A stretch of DNA of 64,000 nt from Eublepharis macularius (GCF_028583425.1 NC_072791.1:196764311-196828310), one strand, 5' to 3'. Positions 22,585-34,880 are shown, counted from the first letter of the stretch. A program made the numbers and translations. The notes: generated by a model from the letters alone, not told the origin.

Positions 22585-24086
22585 ACTGGTTTGTGCAATA
22601 CACTTTATTTTCCTTTTACCTCTGCAGTCAGTCTTTTGAGTAATTGTGTAAACAATAGAATGGAATGAAATTACATTGAGTTGTATGCAAATGGCTCTAG
22701 AACACCTCAAACATTTATGACAAGGCATTATAAATAACTCTTAAATAACACATTTGCCATTCTTTTTTCTCTCCTGTATGTCAGAGAGAGCTGCCATTTA
22801 TCTAAGTTTAGCATGGAAGTGATTTAACATGGCAACATCCAAAAAACTCACTTCCCGAGAAATAGGCTTCAAATTAGAGAATCCGTCTAACGATTTACTA
22901 GCTCCGAAATATCTATGCCACAGGTTAAGCGTATGACTACTTCAGTCAGAAGTATGTTAAAAAAAAAAGTAACCATTTTGTTTCTTTTTATCCTTAAGAC
23001 ATTGCACAAAGCCCCTTCTCCTCTTATTTGTACTCCACCATGGTGTTCCGCAGAATTTCAAGTAAAGCTTAGATTCTCTTCAAGTTTTTTTATTGTTGTA
23101 ACATAAAAATTCCCGTCCTTTTAGAGAAAAGCCAAATCAGAGATGGGCAAAGTAAAGGCATATATTTGTTTAGCTTAATGGCAACTGTTTATAAAAAGTT
23201 TCAGCTTGTAGGCTTCCCCCTCAACAAAGCAGAATGCAGGCCATATTTTGTCTCACGTCTCTGCTACAGTCTCTCCCTCCTCATTACTCAAGAGGTCTAG
23301 ATATGGAAGGTCTAGAATTGAGATGAGCTCAGATTCACAGAGCTTCAGGCACAGTCTTAGATCAATTAATATCCACAAGGCACCTCCCACACCCTTGACA
23401 ACCAGATGATGGATTTAGGAAAAAAAAAGACACACAAAGAAAACCAAAACCAAAATTAAATGCCTACATCAGTTCAAAAACTAGGAGCAACAAATGCTTC
23501 AAAGTTGAGCCTGAAACTCTCTTAAAACAAAAACATGTTACATGCAAGTAGCACATAATCAAAGAAACAAAAACAAAATTGGTTTCTCATAGCTAGGCTG
23601 TATAATGCATAAATATAGGAGAGAAAAATAAAATTCACAGTTGTTTTTTTCTTAAAACTAGAATTCAAGTTTGGCTAATAAATCCTAGCATGTGTAAATT
23701 ATGTTCATTTCTACGTACAACAGAAGAGAGTCAGTATTATACCCTAAAATAGCTGTTATTGATTTTTTTCTTTTTAATTAAAGAAGAAAAAGCTCTGATA
23801 GAAAATTCCTTTTGTAACCAATGGATACAACCACCTGAGTGCATTTCCAATTTGTCTGCTTTCACTTCAGGGAAATCCGAACTTGATTGCTAGAGAGACA
23901 CATTTAGTAGCTTTTGGAATGGTAGCGGGAGCAGTGTTGCTGTGGGCTTTTTGCTTGTTCCAACATGGTGAATCGCCATAGTATGAAGCAGAAGTTAAGA
24001 GTGTGGTGCTCGGATTTTTTTCCTTCGCAAATGAAAGCTGGCTTCTTTGCAATCTCCCTGTTTTGCTGGGGGTCAGGTGGTTGGCA
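22585..24086 (-). other. STK39: STK39 3' untranslated region
   Basis: This stretch runs from the stop codon to about 20 bp past a canonical poly(A) signal. It is AT-rich, has several T/A-rich runs (for example 23640-23660 and 23760-23790 on the plus strand) and shows none of the repeat families that fill the surrounding DNA. The end is inferred from the AATAAA at 22604-22609. Another signal further downstream could also be used. Confidence 0.8.
22604..22609 (-). terminator. STK39: STK39 polyadenylation signal
   Basis: AATAAA on the minus strand, about 1.48 kb after the stop codon, in the context GGAAAATAAAGTG. The downstream sequence contains GT-rich GTTTGTTCTGATG, as expected for a cleavage site near 22575-22595. 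Confidence 0.75.
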
Positions 24087-24161
24087 TCAGCTGACACTTA
24101 ACTGGGCAAACCCAATCAGTTTTATCTCATCGGGGATCTCGGTACCATCGCAGCCAGAAGC
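24087..24161 (-). CDS. STK39: STK39 last coding exon with stop codon
   Basis: The coding part of the last exon is 24 codons plus TGA. The acceptor is preceded by a pyrimidine-rich stretch ending in TTTTCCAG. It reads [20 protein letters not shown] and then LSVS and stop, the C-terminus of the CCT domain. Compared with the mammalian protein as I know it, there are two conservative changes (Ser to Thr and Val to Ile). The stop codon occupies 24087-24089 and the exon continues into the 3' UTR. Confidence 0.97.
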   Translation of the reverse strand, partial: ASGCDGTEIPDEIKLIGFAQLSVS

Positions 24162-24281
24162 CTGGAAAAGCGTAAGGGGAAGAGGGGAGAAAAAAGGGGG
24201 GAACAAAAAATGGTTAAGTCACTCAGTTCTCCTACAGACCCTGTCCCACATGGTTACTAGCCTTTCCAATCCCATGGTTTC

Positions 24282-24290
24282 CTCCTCCTC

Positions 24291-24324
<34 letters not shown>

Positions 24325-24366
24325 TTCATCATCATCATCATCATCATCACGACAACAACAATAACA
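24282..24366. repeat. (TCC)n(ATC)n microsatellite at a SINE tail
   Basis: Mostly ATC triplets with a short TCC run at the left and AAC at the right, directly at the 3' end of the SINE. In one frame it gives a run of Ile that is not a gene. Confidence 0.9.
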
Positions 24367-24603
24367 TTTGATTTATATACTGCCCTTCAGGACAACTTAA
24401 TGCCCACTCAGAGTGGTTTACAGAGTATGTTGTTATTATCCTCATGACAATCACCCTGTGAGGTGGGTGGGGCTGAGAGAGCTCTGGAAGAGCTGTGACT
24501 GACCCAAGGTCACCCAAGCTGGCTTCAAGCGGAGGAATGGAGAATCAAACACAGTTCTCCAGATTCGAGTCCTGCGCTCTTTACTACTTCACCAAACTGG
24601 CTT
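24358..24603 (-). mobile_element. SINE with 'CTGCCCTTCAGGACAAC' tail
   Basis: On the minus strand it starts near AAGCCAGTTTGGTGAAG and ends GGGCAGTATATAAATCAAAT. It is the same family as 39590-39819. The 3' tail has expanded into the adjoining ATC/AAC microsatellite (24282-24366). Confidence 0.82.
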
Positions 24604-24862
24604 GTGTTGGTGGTCCAAGGCACCCCATCCTCCCTTTTTCACTAGTGGAAAAGCTGGTTGGTGATCCAACCAATTATTTTGTCCTTGAAAGACTGATTGA
24701 ACTTCTAGAGCAGAAGAAACAGATAGCAGGTTGGTGGTGTTGATTCCTACGGAAAAGGCAGAAGAAAGAGCAGGCCAACACCTACAGGGCCATGGAGAAC
24801 CATCACATCCTCCACCCCTAGAGCCAAATCGAAATCATATAAAAACAAACTACGCGGCTTCC

Positions 24863-24985
24863 TAGGCCGATTCCAGACGGCCCTCCCCACCCCGAAACGT
24901 TGCGTGTCATCGCGTGGAAAATGCGAAATATCGCGTTTTCCGCGCGACGTTTCGGGATGGGGAGGGCCGTCTGGAATCGGCCCTA
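24863..24985. mobile_element. CpG-rich 123-bp palindrome
   Basis: Starts TAGGCCGATTCCAGACGG and ends CCGTCTGGAATCGGCCCTA. The arms of about 50 bp include CCCACCCCGAAACG, and the centre contains TCGCGTTTTCCGCGCGACG. Many CpGs remain unmutated, which suggests recent insertion or lack of methylation. Confidence 0.75.
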
Positions 24986-25299
24986 TTGGTGTGAACAGGC
25001 TAGTCACTGTTTACTGGGTAAGAAATATTACAGGAGAAGGAACAGGTATGTAAATAACATACTTTTCTTATTTGTGGGTTGCACAGTGCATGCTACAACC
25101 AGCTGGGACAATGGGTAAGAAACAGATCAGTGGAGACAGAGGAGATGGATATAGCTATTATCCCTTTTAATACACAACACTCGTAGCAACTGGGATCACT
25201 GTCTTGGCAAATATGGTGTCCAGCATTATTAAATACCTCCTAATAATACTTGCTAGTGGCTGCTAATAACCTCTTTCTAGGCAAAGTGCTTTACTGGTT

Positions 25300-26160
25300 A
25301 GGGATTGATCAACTCCAAGAGGTTTGGGACGAAACCCATTTCAAGGAGGTTTCAGACCTGGCTTCAAAACAGAATTTGCTTCGGATGCCCTGATGGATGT
25401 CCTTTGTCAGGAATGTGACGGGAGAGTGTGCCTCTGTTATTCTGCCAGACCTTTGCTGGACAGCATTCGATACCACTGACCTTGGTACTGGTATTGGGAA
25501 CAATACACCCCCAGTAGTTCCATTCCCATCTGGCTAATTATTTCCAGAAAACTGAGATGGTGGCATGTTGTTTGGCAAAATGGCTCTTACGTTATGGTGT
25601 CGAATAAGGATCAATTCTTTCCCACATTCTATTTCCTACTTCCATGAAACTGGAGGGAGAAATCAACAGGAGATTTGAATGTCATCAATACGCAGATGAC
25701 ACACAACTTTTTCCTTTCCATCTGACGCAAGCGGGGCCATTGTTATAATGAATCAGCTTATAGATAAAGCCAATAATCTGAAATTCAATCCGGGTCAGAA
25801 TGATGTAGTATATGGTTGGAGCTAGTGCTGATTGTGAAGCTGAGAGACAGGCTACTCGGGATGGTGCTGTACCCCCCCCCCCCCCCGAGAAAACAGGTGT
25901 GGTTAGATTCAAACCTACAGCTGCATGCCTAAATCTTGTCTGTACAAAGCAATGCTGTTAACCAACTTTCACAATTTGCAACATTCCTCAAGGAGTGACA
26001 TCAAGTCATAGTGATCCATATTTTTATCATCTCCAGGACAGATTACTATAAAGCATACTATATGGGCTGCCCTTGGAGACAGTTCATGAACTCCAAATGA
26101 TCTAGAATGTAATAAGACTTCTAGCTGGGAAGGACTACAGGAAGCAATTCAGGGCATCAG
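25300..26160 (+). pseudogene. Decayed CR1/L2-like LINE reverse transcriptase
   Basis: Across frame breaks the translation shows RFRPGFKTEFASDALMDVL, GSILSHILF, and the reverse transcriptase active-site box CHQYADDTQLF (about 25679-25711). A decayed thumb region follows to about 26150. Several stops and shifts and a 17-C run (about 25870-25886) show it is dead. The active-site Asp pair is still readable. Confidence 0.75.
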
Positions 26161-26727
26161 TGGTGAGTAACCTATGGTAGCAATACAGCTTCCTCTTAAA
26201 AAAGGAGTTTTGACCAATATGTTCATTGACAGTTTGATGAGCAGAAATAATATTAAACTATTTTCATTTCAAACTGTAAGGTTGCATCTTTAATAATGTA
26301 AGATACTTTTTCTACCCATGCCTGCCCTAAGCAATTTCCTACTGAATACAATTGTGTTAACATAGATGACTTTCATTAACTGTGAAGTGTGCATTTATTT
26401 TCAGGAAGCAACATCTTTTGATCAATATTGCTAATTAAATCAACAGCTTGAGGACATACAACTCCCTTCTCCCTATTTAGGACAGGTTAGCCTTCTAAAA
26501 AATAAGCCACAGATGTCCAGCACTCTAAACAGAATTGATACGTTTGTCAAGAACACACATTTAATACATCAATTAACTATTCTCTGTGTGTTGATTTCCC
26601 CTGGAGCTTTAATATAGTAATTGTTCTGGGAATATGTGTCTTTTTAAGCCTCTCTTAAGCAGACCACTTTTACTCCAGGCAGAAAAAAAATCATTAAGTA
26701 TTTCCAACTTTAGAAGCAAGTTTAAGA

Positions 26728-27290
26728 GACAGTAACGGTTAGAGTTCTGGGAGACCTGAGTTCAAATCCCTACTCTGCCATTCAACAGCAGGGTTGCCAG
26801 GTTCCTACACCCTCTCAGCAGGAGGGTGGGGAACCATTACTCACCGGGATGAAAATCTCTGCACATGCTCTTTGTCTTCCAGAAATGACGTCATCCCACC
26901 ACCAGTGAGCATACTCACTTCACGCAGGGACAATTTAGCCCATTTAGGACCAAAATTGACCCCTGTGAAACACTAGAGTGCTCCTGCGGACGGCGTAATG
27001 ATGTCACTTCAGGAAATGACATTGTCGCACCCCTCCAGAAGCACAGCTGCTGCATGCTTGCCCAGGTTGCCTACCAGTGGAGGGCAATCTCTGGGCAGTT
27101 TGCCACCTCCTGCCAATCACCAGCGATAAGTGGGCAATGGTGCAAAATGCCGGGAGATTGCCAGTCACCCTACTAAGCAGGCCAGTCATTCACTTAGCCT
27201 AACCTACCTCACAAGGTTGTCATAAGGGTAAATTGAAGAACAATGTACACCACCCCGAGCTTCCTGGAGGAAGGATTGGGATATAAATGT
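26728..27290 (+). mobile_element. tRNA-derived SINE interrupted by a MITE
   Basis: The head and first half (26728-26791) have GTTCAAATCCCTACTCTGCC. The second half resumes at 27175 with GGCCAGTCATTCACTTAGCC and ends GATATAAATGTACA. The 383-bp insert between them is described at 26792-27174. Confidence 0.75.
26792..27174. mobile_element. MITE-like element inserted in a SINE
   Basis: It starts GTTGCCAGGTTCC and ends GGGAGATTGCCAGTCACC. A short AGCAGG repeat flanks it (26786-26791 and 27175-27180). It belongs to the same broad GTTGCCAG-ended group as 20058-20325. Confidence 0.6.
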
Positions 27291-29349
27291 ACAAGACAGG
27301 TCATGGATGGTACTAGATTCTTTTTGAAAGCCTTTGCTGTAAGCAAAACTAAACTCATTTTTACAGCTTATACAGCACTCCCCAAATTTGCATCTACATA
27401 AAGATTTCTTTTTTTTTCCCTGAAAAGGAAACAGTTTGATTACTTTTCTACTTTTCATAGGCAGAGCTAGAAAAACGAAGGAACAGTTGCATTGGTAAAG
27501 CATTTTAATCACATCAACTACAGCCCGTTCAAGATAAATATTTGTTATGAGGCTCACCCTTTGCTGCAACAGATGTGCTATGTTCTCTCTTTTGGTATTT
27601 GAATTATTTTAATTACAACAGAAAACCTTGCAATAAAAATGCTGGGAAGAGCCGTATATCGGAGGCTTAAGATCCTTCATTGCTGTTTAGTGGCTCACCA
27701 CTAACTCAGGTAGAGATTGTAGGACTCTGTTTGGAAGATGTACTCCCAATTAATGTTTCATGATTATGGCAGCACATCGTCCCCTGAAGACCAGCAGAAG
27801 GGAAAGAACCACAAAGAAGTTACACGATCCTTGCAGTCTACTGCCTCTTGTTCACCCCTTACTGCCTCCTATGAGCTGCCAGCAAAATGCAGTTTTAACT
27901 TGGCATTTCACAGACTCTTGTATGAATCCCTGTGTTAGCGCTGGCACAAATCTTCCATGCAACAGCTTGTGCAATGCTTTGCACTAGCAGTAGGACCAAT
28001 CTGGATTCAGGTAACACTTCTTAGTCCCGTACTGCTAATTAAAAACTGAAAGCCCTTCTGGAAGGCCACCGTAGGGTCCCATGCTTTATGCAAGCACAAT
28101 TAGCACACTTTTTGCAAGGGTACTCTGTTAATGCCAAATTGTAAACACACATTCAAAGAGGAGATCACGGTGTCCTCTGATATAGAGTACCGAGCAGCAG
28201 ATGGGAGGAATCTGAGTTTGCATTTGCTAAAGTTTACTGTTGGCAAGATCTAGCTCTGACATTCCCCCCTTTTTTCCTTACCAGCAGAGGATATTCTCTG
28301 CACTCGTATTGGAGAGTATGCACTTGCTAAGGCAACCGATTCAATAGTAAGGCCTCATGCTTATTTTGAGTAGTCTGAGCACGCTCTATTGAAAATTATT
28401 TCCTCAGCACACCAATTACACTTATAGTTTATTGGCTGTGTCAGATTACTGAAATACTGCCTGGCCATGAGTGGTCACTGGTGTGTGTTGATGACTTTGC
28501 TTACTTGAGTCATTCTAGAGTCGTTTCCCATTGTGTTGACCAATTACCCATTTATCTTCCACAACTCACGCTTCCTTTCCACCCCCAAATAGATCACAAT
28601 AACTCAGCTCTACAGGGAAGCTTCATTAGAACACGGCTTGGGTCCATTTTAAATTCATGGATGTAGTGAGACTGTGTTGTCAGAGGGCAAATACAATAGT
28701 TTTCGACTCCAAGATTCCCAATTTTGCTTCTTATAAAATGTACCATTGGAAAAGAAGTGTTGCAGCAGGAATCCTCCTCACCTATACAACATTCAAAGGA
28801 AGAAGCCACAGCGAAGGAAAGGAGCACCAAGTGAATTCTCAGGTGTTGTTAACAGAAAAAAAAACCGATTACTACTTCTACGCCCCTCCAAAATGTAGTG
28901 GAGCATCCTGATCTTTACCTTTTTCACAGCCAAGTGTTCTGCTTCCTTGTATGCACTAAGTTCTTATATAACAAATCAAACATATAGATGCATCTAAACC
29001 TGTACCCCAGGAACAAGTGTCAGTGTCAATATGCTCAGCATATGCTAGTTAAAAGAAAGTGTAAACGTCTCACGAAGAAAACAATACCCTTGACTGAAGA
29101 ATGGTACACTCCATCTATCTGGGAAGGTAGTCCTCTTCCACTGAGTGCGCAGCTTTGGGAGGGATGCACATGGAGCAGTGAGGGAGGAAGGGGGCACCCG
29201 CCTAGCCAGCTAGATCAGCCGAATCAACCCTGGCGATCAATGGGGTGACAGATGTCACAGCCAGATCGCCCTCACAACCAAAAAAGGAATAAAGAAATCC
29301 CAGAGGTAACATCATGTTGTGTTATTGTTTCATAAGACTTTGATCAATA

Positions 29350-29445
29350 ACTTACAATGTAATCCTAAGTAAAGTAATATCTTTCTAAGCCCATGGACTC
29401 CGATGGTCTTTAAAGGGTGCAATTCTGCTTAGGAGTGCACTGTTA
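29350..29445. repeat. Short palindromic repeat 'GTAATCCTAAG ... CTTAGGAGTGCAC'
   Basis: Inverted halves meet at GCCCATGGACTCCGATGG. A decayed relative is at 60045-60128 (GCAATCCTAATCAC ... GATTGCACTGC). The pattern is typical of a common amniote MITE. Confidence 0.55.
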
Positions 29446-30787
29446 ATGGGCTAAAAAGTTCACCCAGTTGGTGTCTATGTGTCAAGGATGAGCAATGCAA
29501 CCAAGGTTTTATCTGGAAGTTATGGGTTACGGACAAAGTAGTTATATTTTCAAGCCAGTTTGGCTGTTGCATTGCTAAAAAGGGAAGAACAAGAGTATTA
29601 AAGGTGGTCTTTCATTCAAATGACGTGCCAGACTGCTTGAACTGGAAGCTGCGTAATATTTCCTTCAGTATCTCAAATAGCCAGTTATAATGAGGTCTTG
29701 GAATTATGCAAGTTTATTTAAATCAAACTGATTCATCAGTCAAAAGAGAGGTTATCAGCTAAGTTCCATCTGCTCAATAACACAAATGTATTTCTCAAAG
29801 TTTACGCTGCATTGATAGTTAGAAACCTCTCAAAGCTACTCTTTGGGCTACGGGCGACTCTTTGGATCAAACTAGATGTTACATGTAACTCGTAATCGCC
29901 ACAGGGACTTCTAGCAGGACGTCGGCTGCACGTTCCCCTGAGACTTCCATTCTGAAACACCTGCAGGGGCCCGATTTGGATCAGGAGTGCAGTGCAGGAG
30001 AGGAGGGGCTTCAACCTTCCTCCAACACCTTTTTCCAAATCCAAACAATCCTAGCGGTCATTACTTGCTCTGTGTGTGTGTGGGGGGGGGGTGTACATGT
30101 AAGTATTCAGTGCATATACAGCCCCCCAATGGGGGAAATAATGCTCCTTGCACCCTTCCAGGTTCAGGAAACGGCATAGTGGCAGCTGATGCTCCTCTCT
30201 CCACTGCAGTTCATATCCAAATTGGGTCCCTGCAGCAATTCCGAATTAAGTTCCCACAGGGAACTCACAGCTGCTGTCTGTCTGTAAGTCCCCATGAGGG
30301 TTATTAACATCTACTTTGTGCCTTATTTTCATTTGAAAGGCAGTAAGTAGCTGGACAGGTTGACAGCAGTTATAGGAACATCTAAGACACTGACTCTCGG
30401 GGTATAATCTGTGGGCAGTGTCTGTCCCATGTTCACAAAATGGTTAAAATGACAACTCATCATTAAGCGTGATGTTCTCTGCTCATATTTATATAGATTT
30501 CTAGACAAATGACTTCCAAGATGGGGGAAAATATAGAAGATGCTAATTATAACCAGGCTGTCATATGGATAAGTATATGACTTCAGGGGATGCTTTTAAA
30601 AGGTGGGAAAGGAGGAAGGAAGCGCGGGGGGTGGGGGGAGAGAAACTAAAATTCTCCCTAAGAATCACTACTTTTTCAGAACAAATGTTCAAGTACAGAA
30701 TACTAATTTAGGAGAAGGCTCGCCTTTTGAAGGCAGAGCAACAAAAGATGGCCGTGAATGCACGCGACAGTGAACATCCCAGACACA

Positions 30788-31225
30788 GCTTCCGCTGTCC
30801 CCATTGTGGTGCCCATGGGTGCCATGGAGCCTGCCCACACCTTTCCTGGCACCTGCCACATGTTTTTTAGAAAGTTGTCGGGGTCAGGTTGGGCTTCTGC
30901 CCAACAGGGTTTATGAATGGTCATTGGAGATTTTTAAAAAGTTGCTCAGGCAGCAGCTGCAGCAACCACAGCACAAGGATCTTCACAATGTGATTAAAGA
31001 AAATATTTTTAAGCAATATGTTAATTTTAAACAGCATCCTGTTAAACAAAGCTTCTGCCTGAAACGTTGAGGAATTATTATTAGAATTATTCAAGCCCTC
31101 ACTCTCAGACATTTTGTGGTTGGTTCCAGCTCCTGCGGCAGCCATTTTGTAGTTGCGACCGCCACCCTGTGCCAATTACAAAGGTACCTACAGGTTTTAA
31201 AAGGTTGGAGATCCCTGTTCTATAT
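30788..31225. mobile_element. 'GGTGCCCATGGGTGCC' dispersed element
   Basis: Starts near TGTCCCCATTGTGGTGCCC and ends GGTTGGAGATCCCTG. Related pieces lie at 3120-3252 (minus), 5510-5760 and 22190-22490, all sharing GTGCCCATGGGCAC or AAAATGGCTGC. Probably an old DNA transposon; the class is uncertain. Confidence 0.5.
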
Positions 31226-31927
31226 CAACCCAACCACGTTACATACAGATCATGACAATTCACATGTTCAGCTGACAATCACACCAAGAATTGTTTCGGG
31301 GTCAGTCAGTGCTGCGGAGGGGGAAGACGCGTTCTATGTAAGCAGCAGAAACCAACACAGTGCCATATAAAGATGGTACATAACATGTAGTGGGAGGCAC
31401 AGCATTTAATGCTCTCTGGACTTTACGCAATATGCAGTACTTCCTTCATTTCCTAAACACAGACCCGTTCACACAGAAAGATGCCAAACCCGCCCCCCCC
31501 CCACCCCAAACACACACTTCAGATTTAACTCTCTTTAGGAAATAAACTATCGTAGACCAATTGGCTCAAATGGTCCCAATGTGAAAACTTTGCCTATGGC
31601 CATCCAATAAACTTGAGGCATCAGCAGTTAAGAGCAGCTGTTATGCTTGTGGAGATACAATACATTCCAGGCATTACAAGTGTGGCACGCTCTGTTTCAC
31701 AAATTATTCTTTTCAGCAAGCGTTTTTGTTTTTTTTAAAAAAAGGCCATTAAAACATGGGTTTCTACTTTTCTGTTTCAGACTGTGCAGTGTAATAAAAT
31801 GTTGAAAAGGTCAATGCTCAGTACAGAAAGGTGGCTAATAAAACACCAGAAGAAAGCTTACCTCAAAGGACTGGTAATTATGTTCTATTTACTAATATTA
31901 TTTTGTTGTCAACATTGCTTTACTTAC

Positions 31928-31992
31928 CAGCTTAAAGGTTAACGTTTTCAAGGCCTTGGGATCATCTACTATTTTTTGTAAATTAGCAGCAA
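31928..31992 (-). CDS. STK39: STK39 penultimate coding exon
   Basis: A 65-bp exon with acceptor GTTTTCCACAG and donor GTAAGT, a near-ideal 5' splice site. It supplies TT to complete the Val codon begun in the previous exon, followed by 21 codons reading AANLQKIVDDPKALKTLTFK and then L. The segment VDDPKALKT identifies SPAK rather than OSR1. The exon ends on a codon boundary and the next exon starts in phase 0. The giant palindromic repeat at 32555-36283 ends about 560 bp upstream of this acceptor. Confidence 0.97.
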
Positions 31993-32565
31993 CTGTGGAA
32001 AACAAAGCATAAACAGAAATGGAATATACAGAAAAATAACATGATATAATCAATCACTGAAGGCCTTTATTCATGAAGGGCAGAATTATGCATATTTCTG
32101 TAAGATATTTGTAAAGATAACATCCCAGAGAATTTATTCAACCATACTTCAGTGGAAGAGAGTTATTAGAAATAATAAGCCAGCTTTATTTTCTTAGATT
32201 CCTTCAAAGGCTTTTCCCCTACAGGGAAACACGAGAGAAAAACAAATTGAAATTCAAAATAATTTTGAGTTCTGACTTTTTCCACACAAATTTTCCTCTG
32301 GTGGATCTGTGCATAGTATGAAGATCTCTGAATCTATTCTACAACTGTACTCACACCTAAAAAGATTATAATTTAACCACAATTTCTACCATGGATATTC
32401 AGTGTGTAACAGAATATTACTAACCATCTGTGACTAGAACCTTTACCTGACATGGCAAACTTAAGGTTATACTAAAAATTGATTAAACAAGAGAATCACT
32501 ATCTTCCTCAAGCATACAAATCAGGAAACCTAAACTGGATTACATAGTCCTGATTAGGGATGTGC

Positions 32566-32727
32566 GTTTCGGCATTCAGAATGCCGAAAGAATGCCGAAA
32601 CAAAAGTGTTTCGGCTTCTTTCGGGGAATGCCGAAACGTTTCGGGGAATGCCGAAACGTTTCGGGTAGCCGAAAGAAAAAAGCCGAAACGTTTCGGGATT
32701 CTTTCGGCTTTCTTTCGGCTTTTCAAT
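32566..32727. repeat. Subterminal GCCGAAA/TTTCGGC motif cluster, left end
   Basis: Many direct and inverted GCCGAAACGTTTCGG-type motifs crowd the first 170 bp of the giant palindrome. A related but not mirrored cluster lies at 36126-36262. In the hAT superfamily, short subterminal repeats often bind transposase; that role is inferred here. Confidence 0.7.
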
Positions 32728-32996
32728 GGGAAAATGCCTCCGTCTTCCCGGACGTCTGGGGGAGGCATTTTCCCACCGAATAAGCCCAAAATTGGTGGGG
32801 ACCTTCCTCTAACCCTTCTCTAACAACCACCCAAGTTTCAGACAGATTGGACTTTGGGGGGCCATGTTATGGCCCCCCAAAGCAGGTCCCCCCATCCTCC
32901 CATAAGAAAGCGAAGGAGCAGCATATTGTTAGCATGCTGCTACTCATCTTCTTCATTATTTCCTATGGGGAAAAAATGAAGAAGCAGGCTTCCTTT

Positions 32997-33480
32997 GCCA
33001 GGGGTGGCATTTTGCATGCAAAATGCCCCCTTACCCTCAGGGGCCCTTCTCCCACCCCTCCTCCCACCCCCCACCAAGGCTCAGCCTGCTCCCACTTGGG
33101 GGGGCCATTTCATGGCCTCCCCAAGTAGGTGCTCTAATCTCTACCACTGACAGCTGGGGGAGGCTTGTGTTGCCAGGGGTGGCATTTTGCATGCAAAATG
33201 CCCCCCAACCCTCTGGGGCCCTTCTCCCACCCCTCCTCCCACCCCCCACCAAGGCTCAGCCTGCTCCCACTTGGGGGGGGCCATTTCATGGCCTCCCCAA
33301 GTAGGTGCTCTTTTCTCTACCACTGACAGCTGGGGAAGGCTTGTCTTGCCAGGGGTGGCATTTTGCATGCAAAATGCCCCCCAGCCCTCTGGGGCCCTTC
33401 TCCCACCCTTCCTCCCACCCCCCACCAAGGCTCAGACTGCTCCCACTTGGGGGGGGGCATTTCATGGCCTCCCCAAGTAG
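32997..33480. repeat. Three ~175-bp tandem units, left arm of giant palindrome
   Basis: Each unit includes the palindrome CATTTTGCATGCAAAATG, a CCACCC-rich stretch and CTCCCACTTGGGG. Units begin near 32997, 33172 and 33348. Three mirror-image units occupy about 35355-35850 on the other arm. Proline-rich and glycine-rich open frames across these units are a by-product of base composition. Confidence 0.85.
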
Positions 33481-33982
33481 GTCCTCTCAGCCCCTAAAGT
33501 CCACCCCTTACAGCCCCACACAAACCCAATTCCCCCCCAGCTGCCACACACAGACCCAAATCCCCACATTAGCCCCTCACAGACCCAAATCCACCCCCAC
33601 CTGCCCCACACCCATAACCCCAGGAACAGGCTGGCAAAGGCCAGCCCTCTCCCTTTGTTCCCTATGCTGGGAACTTCTAAACTCTCTTTCCCTGGGCAAT
33701 TCTGCACAGCCCAGGGGTGCCACAATGGTGGGCACACTTCTGAGTGCCAGCTGGTCCCTGTGAAAGAGCACCTGAACCACAGACACCCTCCCTCAAATTC
33801 CCCCACCACCTACAAAGATGGCTGGCCAGCCAGCCCCATTGTTCCCTATGATGGGAACCAACTGCACAACAAAGAATAAAACAAGAACAACACAAAATAA
33901 AGTTTTAATTTTCTTTCTCCCTTCCAAAGTACAAGTAGGCAAAGCATTATGACACATTACACCAGCAGTCCCCCACACAGAA

Positions 33983-34880
33983 AAATAACACAACTCACTT
34001 AACGTCAGAGAATCACAAAGCACGATTCCTGTCAAAAACACTTTATTTCTTGAACAGCTTTAGGTTACACAGCAGGGGGGAACACCAAAGGGCATGGCAG
34101 CACTATCTTACACAAACATAACACAACTCACTTAACATCAGAGAATCACAAAGCACAATTCCTGTCAAAAACACTTTATTTCTTGAACAGCTTTAGGTTA
34201 CACAGCAGGGGGGAACACCAAAGGGCATGGCAGCACTATCTTACACAAAAATAACACAACTCACTTAACATCAGAGAATCACAAAAACACAATTCCTGTC
34301 AAAAACACTTTATTTCTTGAACAGCTTTAGGTTACACAGTAGGAGGGCACAACAGGGCATGATAGCAATGTACTACAAAAAATAATACAACCCACTTCAC
34401 CGTTTTTGACAGCAATTGTGTTTGTGTGATTCTCTGATGTGAAGTGAGTTGTGTTATTTTTGTGTAGTACACTGCTTTCCTGCTCTGTGGTGCCTTCCTA
34501 CTGTGTAACCTAAAGCAGTTACAGAAATAAAGTGCTTTTGACAGCAATTTTTTGGGGTGATTCTTTAATGTGAAGTGAGTTGTGTTATTTTTGTGTAAGA
34601 TACTGCTTCCATGCCCTTTGGTGTTCCCCCCCTGCTGTGTAGCCTAAAGCTGTTCAAGAAATAAAGTGTTTTTGACAGGAATTGTGCTTTTGTGATTCTC
34701 TGATGTTAAGTGAGTTGTGTTATTTTTGTGTAAGATAGTGCTGCCATGCCCTTTGGTGTTCCCCCCTGCTGTGTAACCTAAAGCTGTTCAAGAAATAAAG
34801 TGTTTTTGACAGGAATCGTGCTTTGTGATTCTCTGACGTTAAGTGAGTTGTGTTATTTTTCTGTGTGGGGGACTGCTGGT
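33983..34880. repeat. Mirrored ~132-bp tandem units at the centre of the giant palindrome
   Basis: Left units start near 33983, 34117, 34248 and 34382. Each has CACAACTCACTTAAC, CTGTCAAAAACAC and GAACAGCTTTAGG. Right units in the opposite orientation start near 34445, 34574, 34709 and 34842. The axis loop is about 34400-34437. Confidence 0.85.

Larger units (their letters stand above)
24162..31927 (-). other. STK39: STK39 last intron
   Basis: A 7.8-kb intron. It holds an ATC microsatellite with a SINE (24282-24603), a CpG-rich palindrome (24863-24985), a decayed LINE reverse transcriptase (25300-26160), a SINE split by another element (26728-27290), a short palindromic repeat (29350-29445) and a 'CAGGGGTCCC'-family element (30788-31225). 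The stretches 27600-29340 and 29450-30780 look mostly single-copy; I see no exon or RNA gene in them. Confidence 0.85.

Noticed and set aside
23965..24447. 160-codon plus-strand frame
   Set aside because: It is antisense to the STK39 last exon and continues through the ATC microsatellite and a SINE.
32997..34880. Assembly duplication as the sole explanation of the giant palindrome
   Set aside because: The matched 8-bp duplication and hAT-type ends lie exactly at the outer limits, and the arms differ at scattered bases. This favours a real element, although long-read proof is lacking.
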